38,368 nt of DNA from Burkholderiales bacterium (GTDB lineage Bacteria; Pseudomonadota; Gammaproteobacteria; Burkholderiales; Burkholderiaceae_C), in the NCBI GenBank assembly GCA_016195825.1, contig JACPYV010000142.1, positions 1 through 38,368 of the forward strand. The letters are read 5' to 3'. Below are positions 23,748 through 31,634 of the stretch, one piece after another (the stretch's first letter is position 1; each line of letters opens with the position of its first letter). The translations under genes and the position numbers were made by a program. The notes beneath the pieces are model-generated. The model saw only the letters and a list, made by a program, of their open reading frames with translations. It had not been told where the DNA came from and did not search any database.

Positions 23748-25211
23748 ATGGTTTGGAACGCTCAGAACAGCCCGTACAGCGCCAATTTCTCGGGCCATGC
23801 CTCGCCCAATTTCTCGGGCCATGCCTCGCCCAACTTTTCGGGCCACGCATCACCGAACTTCTCGGGCCACGCCTCGCCCAACTTCTCCGGCCATGCGGCA
23901 CCGAACTTCTCGGGTCATGCCTCGCCTAATTTCTCTGGCCATGCGTCGCCCAACTTCTCCGGCAACTTCACGCCCGCCTGGACGGCGTATCCCGCGGCGG
24001 CAGCGCCGGTGGCCGTGATGGGGGCGGCGCCCGCCACCGGCGCGGGCGGCAGCAGTGGCGCCGGCTTCATGGGCGGCTACGGACCAGTGGCGCGCTTCGA
24101 GTACGCCACGCCGGCTGCGCTCTCGCCGCTGCCCTGGGTGATGGACTTCGCGCAGGGTGACGGCTGGCCTTCGTTCCCCTTCGAGCAGCGCATCAACCCC
24201 TACGACACGCGCTTCGCCAAGCCACTCCAGTGGGAGAACAGCGACTGGGACCCCGCGCTGCGCTTCTGGACGTTGCCTTTCGACCCCCAGCTCACCGAGT
24301 GGCTGCAGGACGTCAACCTGGCTGCGCCCTCGGTGATGGCGGCCCGCGAGTTCGCGGCAGCGCATGGCAAGTGGCTGGCGGGCACCAACCCTCGTTCGAC
24401 GTTGCACAAGCGGTTCGAGGATGGGATCGGCCTGCTGAACTGGAACGGCTCGGACCCCAGCCTGGCCTGGGCGTCCATCACCCGCGAGCTCGACGAGCTG
24501 GTGGACTTGATGCGCGACGACCGCATGCGTTACGTGGACGAACTGGCGGTGCAGTCCAGCCAGGCAGCACCCTACTTCGTGCACCTGATGAATTTCAACC
24601 CGGCCACCAAGCCCTGGACGATGGAGCTGATGAACTGCGCCACCGCCATCGGCAACCTGGTGAAGATGCAATACAAGTCGCACTACAGGCGCGTGCGGCC
24701 GTCGGTGCTGTGCCCGGGGCTCACACCGCCCTGGGGGCCGGCGCAGCATCCCGCCTTCCCCAGCGGCCACTCGACAGTGGCCCACCTGACGGCGGTGCTG
24801 CTGCTATCGGTGGAATGCATTGCCGAGCGCTTCGGCATCTTCAAGAAGACCACCGACACGAGCGAGACCGTCGGCAGGCCACTCGTGATCGCCGACTTTG
24901 ACGTCCCCTACGGCCAGGACCAGCGCTCGCCGCTGCTCTGGCTGGCCTGGCGCATTGCGAAGGGCCGCGAGCGGCTGGGCGTGCACTACCCCAGTGACAG
25001 CGCCGCAGGTCGCTACCTGGCGGCCCAGGTCTGGGAAATGTGCCTGAACGAAACGCCGCGGACGGCGGATGCCATCGACGTCCCGGCGCTGCAGATGGTG
25101 CTGACGCGGGCCCGGGCCGAATGGCCCAGACTCCTCGACCCGGCCCAGACACCGCAGCCGGCGACGATGGTCCAGCCTGCAAGGTCGACAAGGCCTGCTC
25201 GCCGGACCTAA
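23748..25211 (+). CDS. Vanadium-dependent haloperoxidase / PAP2-family protein with N-terminal octapeptide repeats
   Basis: The 487-residue protein starts with eight tandem 8-residue units NFSGHASP (res. 13-76), then a Gly/Ala-rich linker (~77-115). The core has the three motifs of the vanadium haloperoxidase/acid phosphatase superfamily: KX6RP (Lys310...Arg317-Pro318), PSGH (338-341) and RX5H (Arg407...His413). These are the vanadate/phosphate ligands and all are intact. No signal peptide is seen. AGGAGG precedes the ATG by 6 bases. The activity could be halide peroxidation or phosphatase; sequence alone does not decide. The stop overlaps the convergent HExxH gene by 4 bases. Confidence 0.9.
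   Translation: MVWNAQNSPYSANFSGHASPNFSGHASPNFSGHASPNFSGHASPNFSGHAAPNFSGHASPNFSGHASPNFSGNFTPAWTAYPAAAAPVAVMGAAPATGAGGSSGAGFMGGYGPVARFEYATPAALSPLPWVMDFAQGDGWPSFPFEQRINPYDTRFAKPLQWENSDWDPALRFWTLPFDPQLTEWLQDVNLAAPSVMAAREFAAAHGKWLAGTNPRSTLHKRFEDGIGLLNWNGSDPSLAWASITRELDELVDLMRDDRMRYVDELAVQSSQAAPYFVHLMNFNPATKPWTMELMNCATAIGNLVKMQYKSHYRRVRPSVLCPGLTPPWGPAQHPAFPSGHSTVAHLTAVLLLSVECIAERFGIFKKTTDTSETVGRPLVIADFDVPYGQDQRSPLLWLAWRIAKGRERLGVHYPSDSAAGRYLAAQVWEMCLNETPRTADAIDVPALQMVLTRARAEWPRLLDPAQTPQPATMVQPARSTRPARRT
23784..23975 (+). repeat. Eight tandem 24-bp coding repeats (NFSGHASP)
   Basis: Eight contiguous 24-base units encode NFSGHASP six times, NFSGHAAP once and a terminal degenerate NFSGNFTP. Units differ at synonymous third positions (AAT/AAC, TTC/TTT, GGC/GGT, CAT/CAC), so the peptide is better conserved than the DNA. 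This suggests selection on the protein repeat. Confidence 0.97.
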
Positions 25212-28105
25212 AGCTTAGCCAAGGCCAGGTTGTTGTCGTGTGCCACGAGCTCCAGCAGCTCGGGCCACGATGACGGCGGCGGGACCTTGTCGGCGAGGTT
25301 GGAAGGATCGGCCGGCGCATCCGCGCTCACCAGCACCCAGACCCGCGCGGTATCGGCGACTGGAGCGGCCAGCTTGTAGGTCGCGGCGGCACCGCCGAGG
25401 ATGTTGTGCGGCGTAGCGACGGCAGGCAGTTCCCGCCAAGCGACTGCGTCATGCACCGTGGCGTCCGGCGGCGAGGGCGCCCACCACAGCCGCAGCCGCG
25501 TCTGCCGGGCCGTCCGATGGCCGCGGTTGCCCACCCTCACGATGAGTTTGCCGCCCTGGCGCCGCAGCCCGTCGTCGCTCGCATGCCAGGGCTCGGGGTC
25601 GTCGATGCCATGGCGCAGCGCCAGCGGGTCATACCCGCCGCCACGGCCTGCGCGGTCATCGATGAACACGTCCACCGCCGGCGGCCTGCCGACCTCCTCG
25701 CTCGTGGTGGTCGGGTCGTCGGTGGCGTAGAGCCCCTGCTGCTCGAAGGCCCAGCGGATCACCTTGTGCACCCGGCCACCGCGGCGACTCATATAACGCT
25801 CATCGCGATTGAAGGGCCATGTGGCGGTCACCTGCCAGTCACCGGTGCCCAGGTCGGCCTCGATCAGCGCGCTGACGAACTGGTCCGGCGTGCGCGCAGG
25901 CGCCACGCTGTCGGGCCCCAGCAGCGAGACACCGCGCATGATGAGATAGATGCAGTAGTCTGAAGCCGACAGGCGCATCGCCTCGTCCTCGGTCGCCGTG
26001 CCGTCGGCACCGCGCGTGTCCCCGCCCAGGCTGCGATACAGGCGGAACAGCGACGACGACAGGATCTGCTCGCCGAAGTAGTTGTGGTGATACCGCTCCA
26101 GCGATGCAGTGAAATCCAGCCGCGTGAGGTTGCGGCAGCCGCACCAGCCGTAGCCGCGCGTCGCGGAGCGGCCGTGGCTGCGGCCCGGCACCTCGATCCA
26201 CGGGAAGGTGACGTGGCGGATCTCTGCGTCGGGATCGTCTGCCGTGGCCAACCCGGAGATCGGGTCCGCCGCGATCGCCGCCAGTCCATCGCCGGGGCTG
26301 TGCGCGAACGGGAACTCCAGCTCGCCGGTGCTGGCGAAGGCCAGCACATGGCCGAACTCGTGCCAGGCCCAGCGCGGGTCGCAAGCCACGCTGAGGTATT
26401 GCGACTTCAGCCGCCCGTCGCCACGCCCGTGGCCCTGGGCGCTTTTGACAAAGGGGAGCTTGCGGCGGTGCACCGGGTCGGCGGAACCGTACTTCACCAG
26501 CAGCTGCAACGGGTCGCGGGCTTTGGGCAGGGGCGACTTGGAGGCCTCGTCGGCCTCAGCATCGCCCAAGAACGGACGCACCTCAGCATTGGGCAGTTCG
26601 CCGTCCGGCGCCCAGCGCATCTCCGGCCGTGCGCGCTGCACCAGCGGAAGTTTTGCGAACCGGACATAGGCATGGGGATTGATGCCGTAGGCCAGCATGC
26701 GGCCGAAGAGTTCGGCGCTGCGAAGGTGGGCATCGACTGAGGCCTGCTCGTCAGACCGTAGCGCCGGCTCGCCCAGCGAGACGCCCTGCCCCGGAGCCGA
26801 ACCCTGGGCCGCGGGCGAGAGTTCAGGCGGTCGGGCTTTGACCACCCCGGCCTTGTTGCGGGCCACCGTGGTGCCCCCGAGCAGATTGCCCTCGCGCGTG
26901 GCACCGCGCATCTCAAACAGCGCGCCGCTGCCCACGTCGCTGAACCGCAGCGCCTTGTCCAAGGGCAGCTCAGCCTCGATGTCATCCCGGAATTTGTCCA
27001 GATCCCCGTCGCTCAGCGTGCAGCGGCGCTCGGACAGCGTGCCCGGCGAGCCCTTGGACGCCGCATCCTGTACGAAGGCCCGAAGCCGCCTGGGCCGGTC
27101 GACAGGCACGGCGGGCGGAGCCGCGCCGCTGTTGACGTAGAAGTCCCGGTGCACCTGCACCACGCTCAGGTCGCCGGTGGCGCGGTCCAGGTCGAGTTCG
27201 ACGCGAAAGTCGTAGATGCGTGCCCGCGTGGGGGCGGCCCAGCGGGGCGGCGTCTTGGCTAGGTGGCCAGCCTTGGTGCCGGGCCGGGCCCGCGCCTGGG
27301 CCACGGCCTGAGCCCGGGTCCGGCGCCAGCGCAGCGCAAAGCCGGTGGCGATGAGGCGTTCGTTCGACGTTGACGTCGTTGGCATCGCGCCCTCCTGGAC
27401 CTTCTCCAGGTTGCCGACCCACACGCTGCGGCCACAGTCCAGCGCCTTGCCCACCTTGTCGCGCACCTGCTCCACGAGGCTGTATATCCTGGCTTTCCTG
27501 GGCCACGGCTCGGGTACCACTTTCAGCGCCCGGTCGGTACTCAACCCCGACATCGTCAGACCGTGGGCGCTCACGCGGCCGGCATGCACGTGAAACACAA
27601 TGCGCAGCCCCATGTCGCTGCCCATCTGCAACTGGTGTTCCGTGACCACGGAGCCAGCCAGCAGCACCAGCAGGCGCGGCATGAGCTGCTTCCCCTCGTC
27701 CTCACGGTCAACCCAGAAGGAGCCCAGCGGTTGGCGCACGCCAGCAGGCGCCGGGTCGGGTGGCGCACCGTGCCAAGTGATGGGCAGCCAGCCGAAACTG
27801 CGCTGCTGCTTGATGCGCCGCCGCCCGAGCGCGCTGCGGATGTCGGCGTGGATCCATTCCTGGTCGCGCGGACGTAGCGCCGCTTTCAGCGCGTCCAGAT
27901 AGTCCCGGCCCAAGGACTGCCAGTCCGCGTCGCGCATCTTCGACAGCGGTCGAGGCAACTGGGCTTCCCAGGGCCTTGCCGGGTGCCGCACCATGCCCAC
28001 CACCTCTTTCAAGGTGAAGGGGTCCACAACCTTCTCGACATGAAACGCGTCCGCGGGCGGGGAACCGCCCACAGAGACTGGGCCACTGGCATATGCCTTC
28101 GTCAT
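25208..28105 (-). CDS. Large HExxH zinc-metalloprotease-like protein with C-terminal CARDB-like domain
   Basis: The 965-residue protein is not assigned to a family. A zincin motif WAWHEFGHVLAF places His582, Glu583 and His586. A third ligand could be His602 or Asp606 (FAHSPGDG), or come from the later NYFGEQILSSSLFRLYRSLGG segment, which recalls gluzincins of the M36 type. The C-terminal ~110 residues (GKLIVRVGNRGHRTARQTRLRLWW) look like a CARDB/Ig-like fold. The N-terminal half is unrecognised, and no signal peptide is visible. The ATG at 28105 (MTKAYASGPV) has GGGAGA upstream; the frame is open to 28144 but begins there only with TTG. It converges on the haloperoxidase gene and is divergent from the LuxR gene. 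Confidence 0.8.
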   Translation of the reverse strand: MTKAYASGPVSVGGSPPADAFHVEKVVDPFTLKEVVGMVRHPARPWEAQLPRPLSKMRDADWQSLGRDYLDALKAALRPRDQEWIHADIRSALGRRRIKQQRSFGWLPITWHGAPPDPAPAGVRQPLGSFWVDREDEGKQLMPRLLVLLAGSVVTEHQLQMGSDMGLRIVFHVHAGRVSAHGLTMSGLSTDRALKVVPEPWPRKARIYSLVEQVRDKVGKALDCGRSVWVGNLEKVQEGAMPTTSTSNERLIATGFALRWRRTRAQAVAQARARPGTKAGHLAKTPPRWAAPTRARIYDFRVELDLDRATGDLSVVQVHRDFYVNSGAAPPAVPVDRPRRLRAFVQDAASKGSPGTLSERRCTLSDGDLDKFRDDIEAELPLDKALRFSDVGSGALFEMRGATREGNLLGGTTVARNKAGVVKARPPELSPAAQGSAPGQGVSLGEPALRSDEQASVDAHLRSAELFGRMLAYGINPHAYVRFAKLPLVQRARPEMRWAPDGELPNAEVRPFLGDAEADEASKSPLPKARDPLQLLVKYGSADPVHRRKLPFVKSAQGHGRGDGRLKSQYLSVACDPRWAWHEFGHVLAFASTGELEFPFAHSPGDGLAAIAADPISGLATADDPDAEIRHVTFPWIEVPGRSHGRSATRGYGWCGCRNLTRLDFTASLERYHHNYFGEQILSSSLFRLYRSLGGDTRGADGTATEDEAMRLSASDYCIYLIMRGVSLLGPDSVAPARTPDQFVSALIEADLGTGDWQVTATWPFNRDERYMSRRGGRVHKVIRWAFEQQGLYATDDPTTTSEEVGRPPAVDVFIDDRAGRGGGYDPLALRHGIDDPEPWHASDDGLRRQGGKLIVRVGNRGHRTARQTRLRLWWAPSPPDATVHDAVAWRELPAVATPHNILGGAAATYKLAAPVADTARVWVLVSADAPADPSNLADKVPPPSSWPELLELVAHDNNLALAKL

Positions 28106-28137
28106 CGGGGTCTCCCTGCACTCACCTTCACTTGCAA

Positions 28138-28175
28138 TTAGCAACGTTTAGAGCCGCCTTAGCAACCGCCTAAGG
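28138..28175. promoter_or_regulatory. Operator-like repeats between the HExxH gene and the LuxR pair
   Basis: TTAGCAAC occurs twice in direct orientation (28138-28145 and 28159-28166), exactly 21 bp apart, i.e. two helical turns. Overlapping this is the dyad CCTTAG-N7-CTAAGG (28157-28175). The cluster is in the 122-base divergent intergenic region and is a candidate binding site for one of the adjacent LuxR-type regulators. Confidence 0.45.
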
Positions 28176-28227
28176 ATTATTCGGGCGTGGACTCCGAGAC
28201 TGCATGCACAACTGGTAGGAGAACTGC

Positions 28228-28989
28228 ATGCTCGAGTCGATCCACACCGCCAACGGCTCCGCCGCCTCGACAGCACAATTCCGTTCGGGTCGCGCCGCGC
28301 TGGCCTGCGGCACACCCTTGGGCCACACACGGGACGATGCGACTCCGGCCCGGCTGGACGCCGCCGAATTCACCGAGATGCTGGAGGAACTGGACACCGG
28401 CGTCATCGTCTGCAGTGCTGAAGGCCGGCTTGAGCTTGCCAACAATGCTGCTCGGCGCGAACTGCTGGGCGGACACCCGCTGGCCGTCGATGCCGTAGGC
28501 TGGCTTTGCCTGGCCCCAGGTGCGCAGGCGGCCTTGCCGCAATGGCAGTCCGCGCTGCGCGCCGCCGCGCTGACCCGGCGTCGCCAGATGCTGGCACTGA
28601 GCGACGGCCCCCAGCGGCTGATGGTCTCCGTGATGCCTCTGGGACAGACCCACCCATGGGCATTGGTGATGCTGGGCCGCCGCCAGCCTGCGCCGGACCT
28701 GGCAGTGGAGATGCTGGGCAGCCTGTATGCACTGACCAGCGCAGAGCAGCGGATCCTTGTCGGCCTGCTGGCCGGGCAACGCGTGGAGGCCATTGCCTGC
28801 GAGCGCGGCGTCACGATCGCGACCTTGCGCTCGCAGGTGGGCTCGCTGCGCGAGAAGCTCGGCGCCGGCCGGCTGGAAGACCTCGTTCGCCTGGCCGCCG
28901 GGCTGCCGCCCATGAGCAGCGTGCTGCGAAGCCCACCTCTGCGGACCGGGGTCATGTCGCCCGACGGGGCCCGCGCACAGGCGTCATGA
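28228..28989 (+). CDS. LuxR-family regulator with PAS-like N-terminal domain (first of a tandem pair)
   Basis: The 253-residue protein has a PAS-like sensor region (res. ~48-150; ELDTGVIVCSAEGRLELANN) and a C-terminal LuxR/GerE helix-turn-helix (res. ~168-225; LTSAEQRILVGLLAGQRVEA, then VTIATLRSQVGSLREKLGA). The ATG has AGGAG 6 bases upstream. It is followed 81 bases later by a shorter paralogue with the same layout. It is divergent from the HExxH gene and may control it; the signal is unknown. Confidence 0.85.
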   Translation: MLESIHTANGSAASTAQFRSGRAALACGTPLGHTRDDATPARLDAAEFTEMLEELDTGVIVCSAEGRLELANNAARRELLGGHPLAVDAVGWLCLAPGAQAALPQWQSALRAAALTRRRQMLALSDGPQRLMVSVMPLGQTHPWALVMLGRRQPAPDLAVEMLGSLYALTSAEQRILVGLLAGQRVEAIACERGVTIATLRSQVGSLREKLGAGRLEDLVRLAAGLPPMSSVLRSPPLRTGVMSPDGARAQAS

Positions 28990-29070
28990 CACACGTCTGA
29001 GAGCCCATCACCATCTTCGTCACGAGCCCAGGGATGAGCCCCTGCCGCGACGCACGCCTCAGGAGGTTCC

Positions 29071-29706
29071 ATGCTGCAAACCGTTCCGTCCGACATGTCG
29101 GCCCGTTCGTCCCGTTTTCTGGATGCCCAGCCGCATCTGGTGCTCGGCGCCCTGCCTCAGCCACTGCTGGTGCTGCTGCCCGACCGGCGCCTGCTGTTCG
29201 CCAACGCCAGCGCCGAGCATCTGCTGGCCGAGGGCCTGGGGCAGACGCGCTCAGGCCATCTGATGGGCCTGGGCCAACTTGACGCGCCCCGCTTGGGCGA
29301 ACTGCTGGCCCTGGCTGCAGCGGGCTCGCCCTCGCGCACCGGCCTGTGGTTCACGCCCAGCCTGGCGACGGGCTGGCTGCATGCAGCGCCGCTGGCGCCG
29401 GCGATCTCGCGGGCGTCGGACTGGCCCTTGCAGAGCGTGCTGCTTGCCGTTCACCAGGACCAGCCGACCCTGACTCAGGCAGCCCGCATCGACGCGCTGA
29501 CGCGTCACTGCCGGCTCAGCGAGGCCGAGCGCCAGGTGCTGCTGCTGCTGGCCGATGGCGAGCCGGTAGACGCGACCTCGCGCCACCTGGGGCTGTGTGT
29601 CAGCACCGTACGCAGCCACGTGCGCAACCTGCTCGGCAAGACCCAGGCGCCCAGCCTGATGCAACTGCTGCGCTGGACCGGCAGCGCACAGGCCTTGCCG
29701 CACTGA
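29071..29706 (+). CDS. LuxR-family regulator with PAS-like N-terminal domain (second of the pair)
   Basis: The 211-residue protein has a PAS-like segment (res. ~28-130; LPQPLLVLLPDRRLLFANAS) and a C-terminal LuxR HTH (res. ~148-205; LSEAERQVLLLLADGEPVDA, then LCVSTVRSHVRNLLGK). AGGAGG precedes the ATG by 5 bases. Layout and matching segments with the preceding gene (PDRRLLFANA versus AEGRLELANN) indicate an old tandem duplication. It converges on hslU with 8 bases between stops. Confidence 0.87.
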   Translation: MLQTVPSDMSARSSRFLDAQPHLVLGALPQPLLVLLPDRRLLFANASAEHLLAEGLGQTRSGHLMGLGQLDAPRLGELLALAAAGSPSRTGLWFTPSLATGWLHAAPLAPAISRASDWPLQSVLLAVHQDQPTLTQAARIDALTRHCRLSEAERQVLLLLADGEPVDATSRHLGLCVSTVRSHVRNLLGKTQAPSLMQLLRWTGSAQALPH

Positions 29707-29714
29707 GCCCTGCC

Positions 29715-31034
29715 TCAGAGGATGAAGCGGCTCAGATCCTCGTTGGCGGCCAGCGCCGCCAGCTTGGCATCCACCGCCGCAGCGTCCAGCGACATCGTCT
29801 GACCGGCGCGGTTGGGCGCGTCGAAGCTGATCTCGTCCAGCAGCCGCTCCATCACCGTCGCCAGCCGCCGTGCGCCGATGTTCTCGGTGCGCTCGTTGAC
29901 CTCGAAGGCGATCTGCGCCAGGCGGCGGATGGCGTCGGGCTGCAGGTCCAGCGTCACACCCTCGGTCGCCAGCAGCGCCTGGTACTGCTTGACGAGGCTG
30001 GCGTGCGTGCTGGTCAGGATGGCCTCGAAATCGGCCACCGACAGCGAGTCCAGCTCGACCCGGATGGGCAGCCGGCCTTGCAGCTCAGGGATCAGGTCGC
30101 TGGGCTTGGCGAGGTGGAAGGCGCCGCTGGCGATGAAAAGGATATGGTCGGTCTTGACGAGGCCGTACTTGGTCGACACCGTCGTGCCTTCCACCAGCGG
30201 CAGCAAGTCGCGCTGCACGCCTTGGCGCGAGACTTCCGCACCGCCATGCTCATTGCGCGACGCCACCTTGTCGATCTCGTCGATAAAGACGATGCCCATC
30301 TCCTGAGCATGGCTCAGCGCGGCCGCGCGGATCTCTTCCTCGTTGACGAGCTTGGCGGCCTCCTCGTCGACCAGCAGCTTGCGTGCGTCGGCGATCCTGA
30401 GCTTGCGAGTCTTCTTCTGCGCACCGCCGAACTGACCGAACATGCCCTTCAACTGCTCGGCCATGTCTTCCATGCCCGGCTGGTTGCCGAAGGGCGTCAA
30501 CACCTCCAGGCTGGGCTTGGGCGCCAGCAGGTCCAGCTCGATGTCCTTGTCGTCGAGCTGGCCCTCGCGCAGGCGCTTGCGCAGCGTCTGGCGCGTCGCG
30601 TTGTCACTGTCCGAGCCGGTGCCGGGCAGCAACACGTCCAGGATTCGATCCTCGGCGGCATCCTCGGCGCGGGTCTGACAGCGGCGCATCGCAACTTCGC
30701 GCTCCTGCTTGACGGCCACCTCAACCAGGTCGCGGATGATGGAGTCCACGTCCTTGCCGACGTAGCCGACCTCGGTGAACTTGGTCGCCTCGACCTTGAT
30801 GAAGGGCGCCCCGGCCAGCCGGGCCAGGCGGCGCGCGATCTCGGTCTTGCCGACACCGGTCGGGCCGATCATCAGGATGTTCTTGGGCGTGATCTCACCA
30901 CGCAGCTTTTCGTCGACCTGCTGGCGGCGCCAGCGGTTGCGCATCGCGATCGCCACGGCACGCTTGGCGGCCTGCTGGCCGACGATGTGGCGGTCCAGCT
31001 CGGAGACGATTTCTTGAGGCGTCATGGAACTCAC
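29715..31034 (-). CDS. hslU: ATP-dependent protease ATPase subunit HslU
   Basis: HslU (439 residues) is the AAA+ unfoldase of the HslUV protease. Visible are Walker A GPTGVGKT (57-64), pore loop GYVG (90-93), Walker [11 protein letters not shown], and a C-terminus (DLSRFIL) that docks into HslV. The chosen start is GTG 31034: it gives [14 protein letters not shown], like the E. coli N-terminus, has GGAGG 7 bases upstream and overlaps the hslV stop (GTGA). An ATG three codons later (31025) is possible. Confidence 0.98.
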   Translation of the reverse strand: MSSMTPQEIVSELDRHIVGQQAAKRAVAIAMRNRWRRQQVDEKLRGEITPKNILMIGPTGVGKTEIARRLARLAGAPFIKVEATKFTEVGYVGKDVDSIIRDLVEVAVKQEREVAMRRCQTRAEDAAEDRILDVLLPGTGSDSDNATRQTLRKRLREGQLDDKDIELDLLAPKPSLEVLTPFGNQPGMEDMAEQLKGMFGQFGGAQKKTRKLRIADARKLLVDEEAAKLVNEEEIRAAALSHAQEMGIVFIDEIDKVASRNEHGGAEVSRQGVQRDLLPLVEGTTVSTKYGLVKTDHILFIASGAFHLAKPSDLIPELQGRLPIRVELDSLSVADFEAILTSTHASLVKQYQALLATEGVTLDLQPDAIRRLAQIAFEVNERTENIGARRLATVMERLLDEISFDAPNRAGQTMSLDAAAVDAKLAALAANEDLSRFIL

Positions 31035-31597
31035 TCCAGCACCTCCAGCGTGTGGTTCTGATTGGTGTAGATGCAGATCTCGCCGGCGATCTCCAGCGAG
31101 CGCTTGACGATGTCGGACGCACCCAGTTCGGTGTGGTTGAGCAAAGCCTTGGCCGCGGCCTGGGCATAGGCACCGCCGGAGCCGATCGCGACGATGCCCT
31201 GCTCGGGCTCCAGCACGTCGCCATTGCCGGTGATGATGAGCGACGCGGTGCGGTCGGCCACGGCCAGCATGGCTTCCAGGCGCCGCAGCACGCGGTCGGT
31301 ACGCCAGTCGCGCGTGAGCTCCACAGCAGCGCGCACGAGGTGGCCCTGGTGCTTCTCCAGCTTGGCCTCGAAGCGCTCGAACAGCGTGAACGCGTCGGCC
31401 GTGGCACCGGCGAAGCCCGCCAGCACCTGGTCGCGATACAGCTTGCGCACCTTGCGTGCGCTGGCCTTGACGATGGTGTTACCCAGGGTCACCTGCCCGT
31501 CGCCGCCGATGGCGACCTGCCAGCCAGCGGGCGTCTGGCGGCGCACAGAGATGATGGTGGTGCCGTGGTAGACGGCGGAAGAGGAATCGGAAGACAT
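31031..31597 (-). CDS. hslV: ATP-dependent protease peptidase subunit HslV
   Basis: HslV (188 residues) is the threonine protease of HslUV. The catalytic N-terminal Thr is expected in [11 protein letters not shown], i.e. Thr13, so a 12-residue leader ([12 protein letters not shown]) must be removed. E. coli HslV loses only Met. The core has [17 protein letters not shown] and [14 protein letters not shown]. The ATG at 31597 has a modest GTGAGG upstream; the frame continues to 31633 without a better site. It lies 37 bases behind the STAS gene. Confidence 0.97.
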   Translation of the reverse strand: MSSDSSSAVYHGTTIISVRRQTPAGWQVAIGGDGQVTLGNTIVKASARKVRKLYRDQVLAGFAGATADAFTLFERFEAKLEKHQGHLVRAAVELTRDWRTDRVLRRLEAMLAVADRTASLIITGNGDVLEPEQGIVAIGSGGAYAQAAAKALLNHTELGASDIVKRSLEIAGEICIYTNQNHTLEVLE

Positions 31598-31634
31598 AGA
31601 GGCCTCACTTGGGGCCGACAAGCACGCGGTCAAG

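Noticed and set aside
23784..23975. 24-bp tandem repeats considered as a CRISPR or intergenic satellite
   Set aside because: There are no spacers, the units are contiguous and in frame, and differences are mostly synonymous inside a clear coding gene.
29346..31061. 571-codon open frame on the + strand
   Set aside because: It runs antisense through hslU and out of frame through the second LuxR gene. Composition is typical of a shadow frame.
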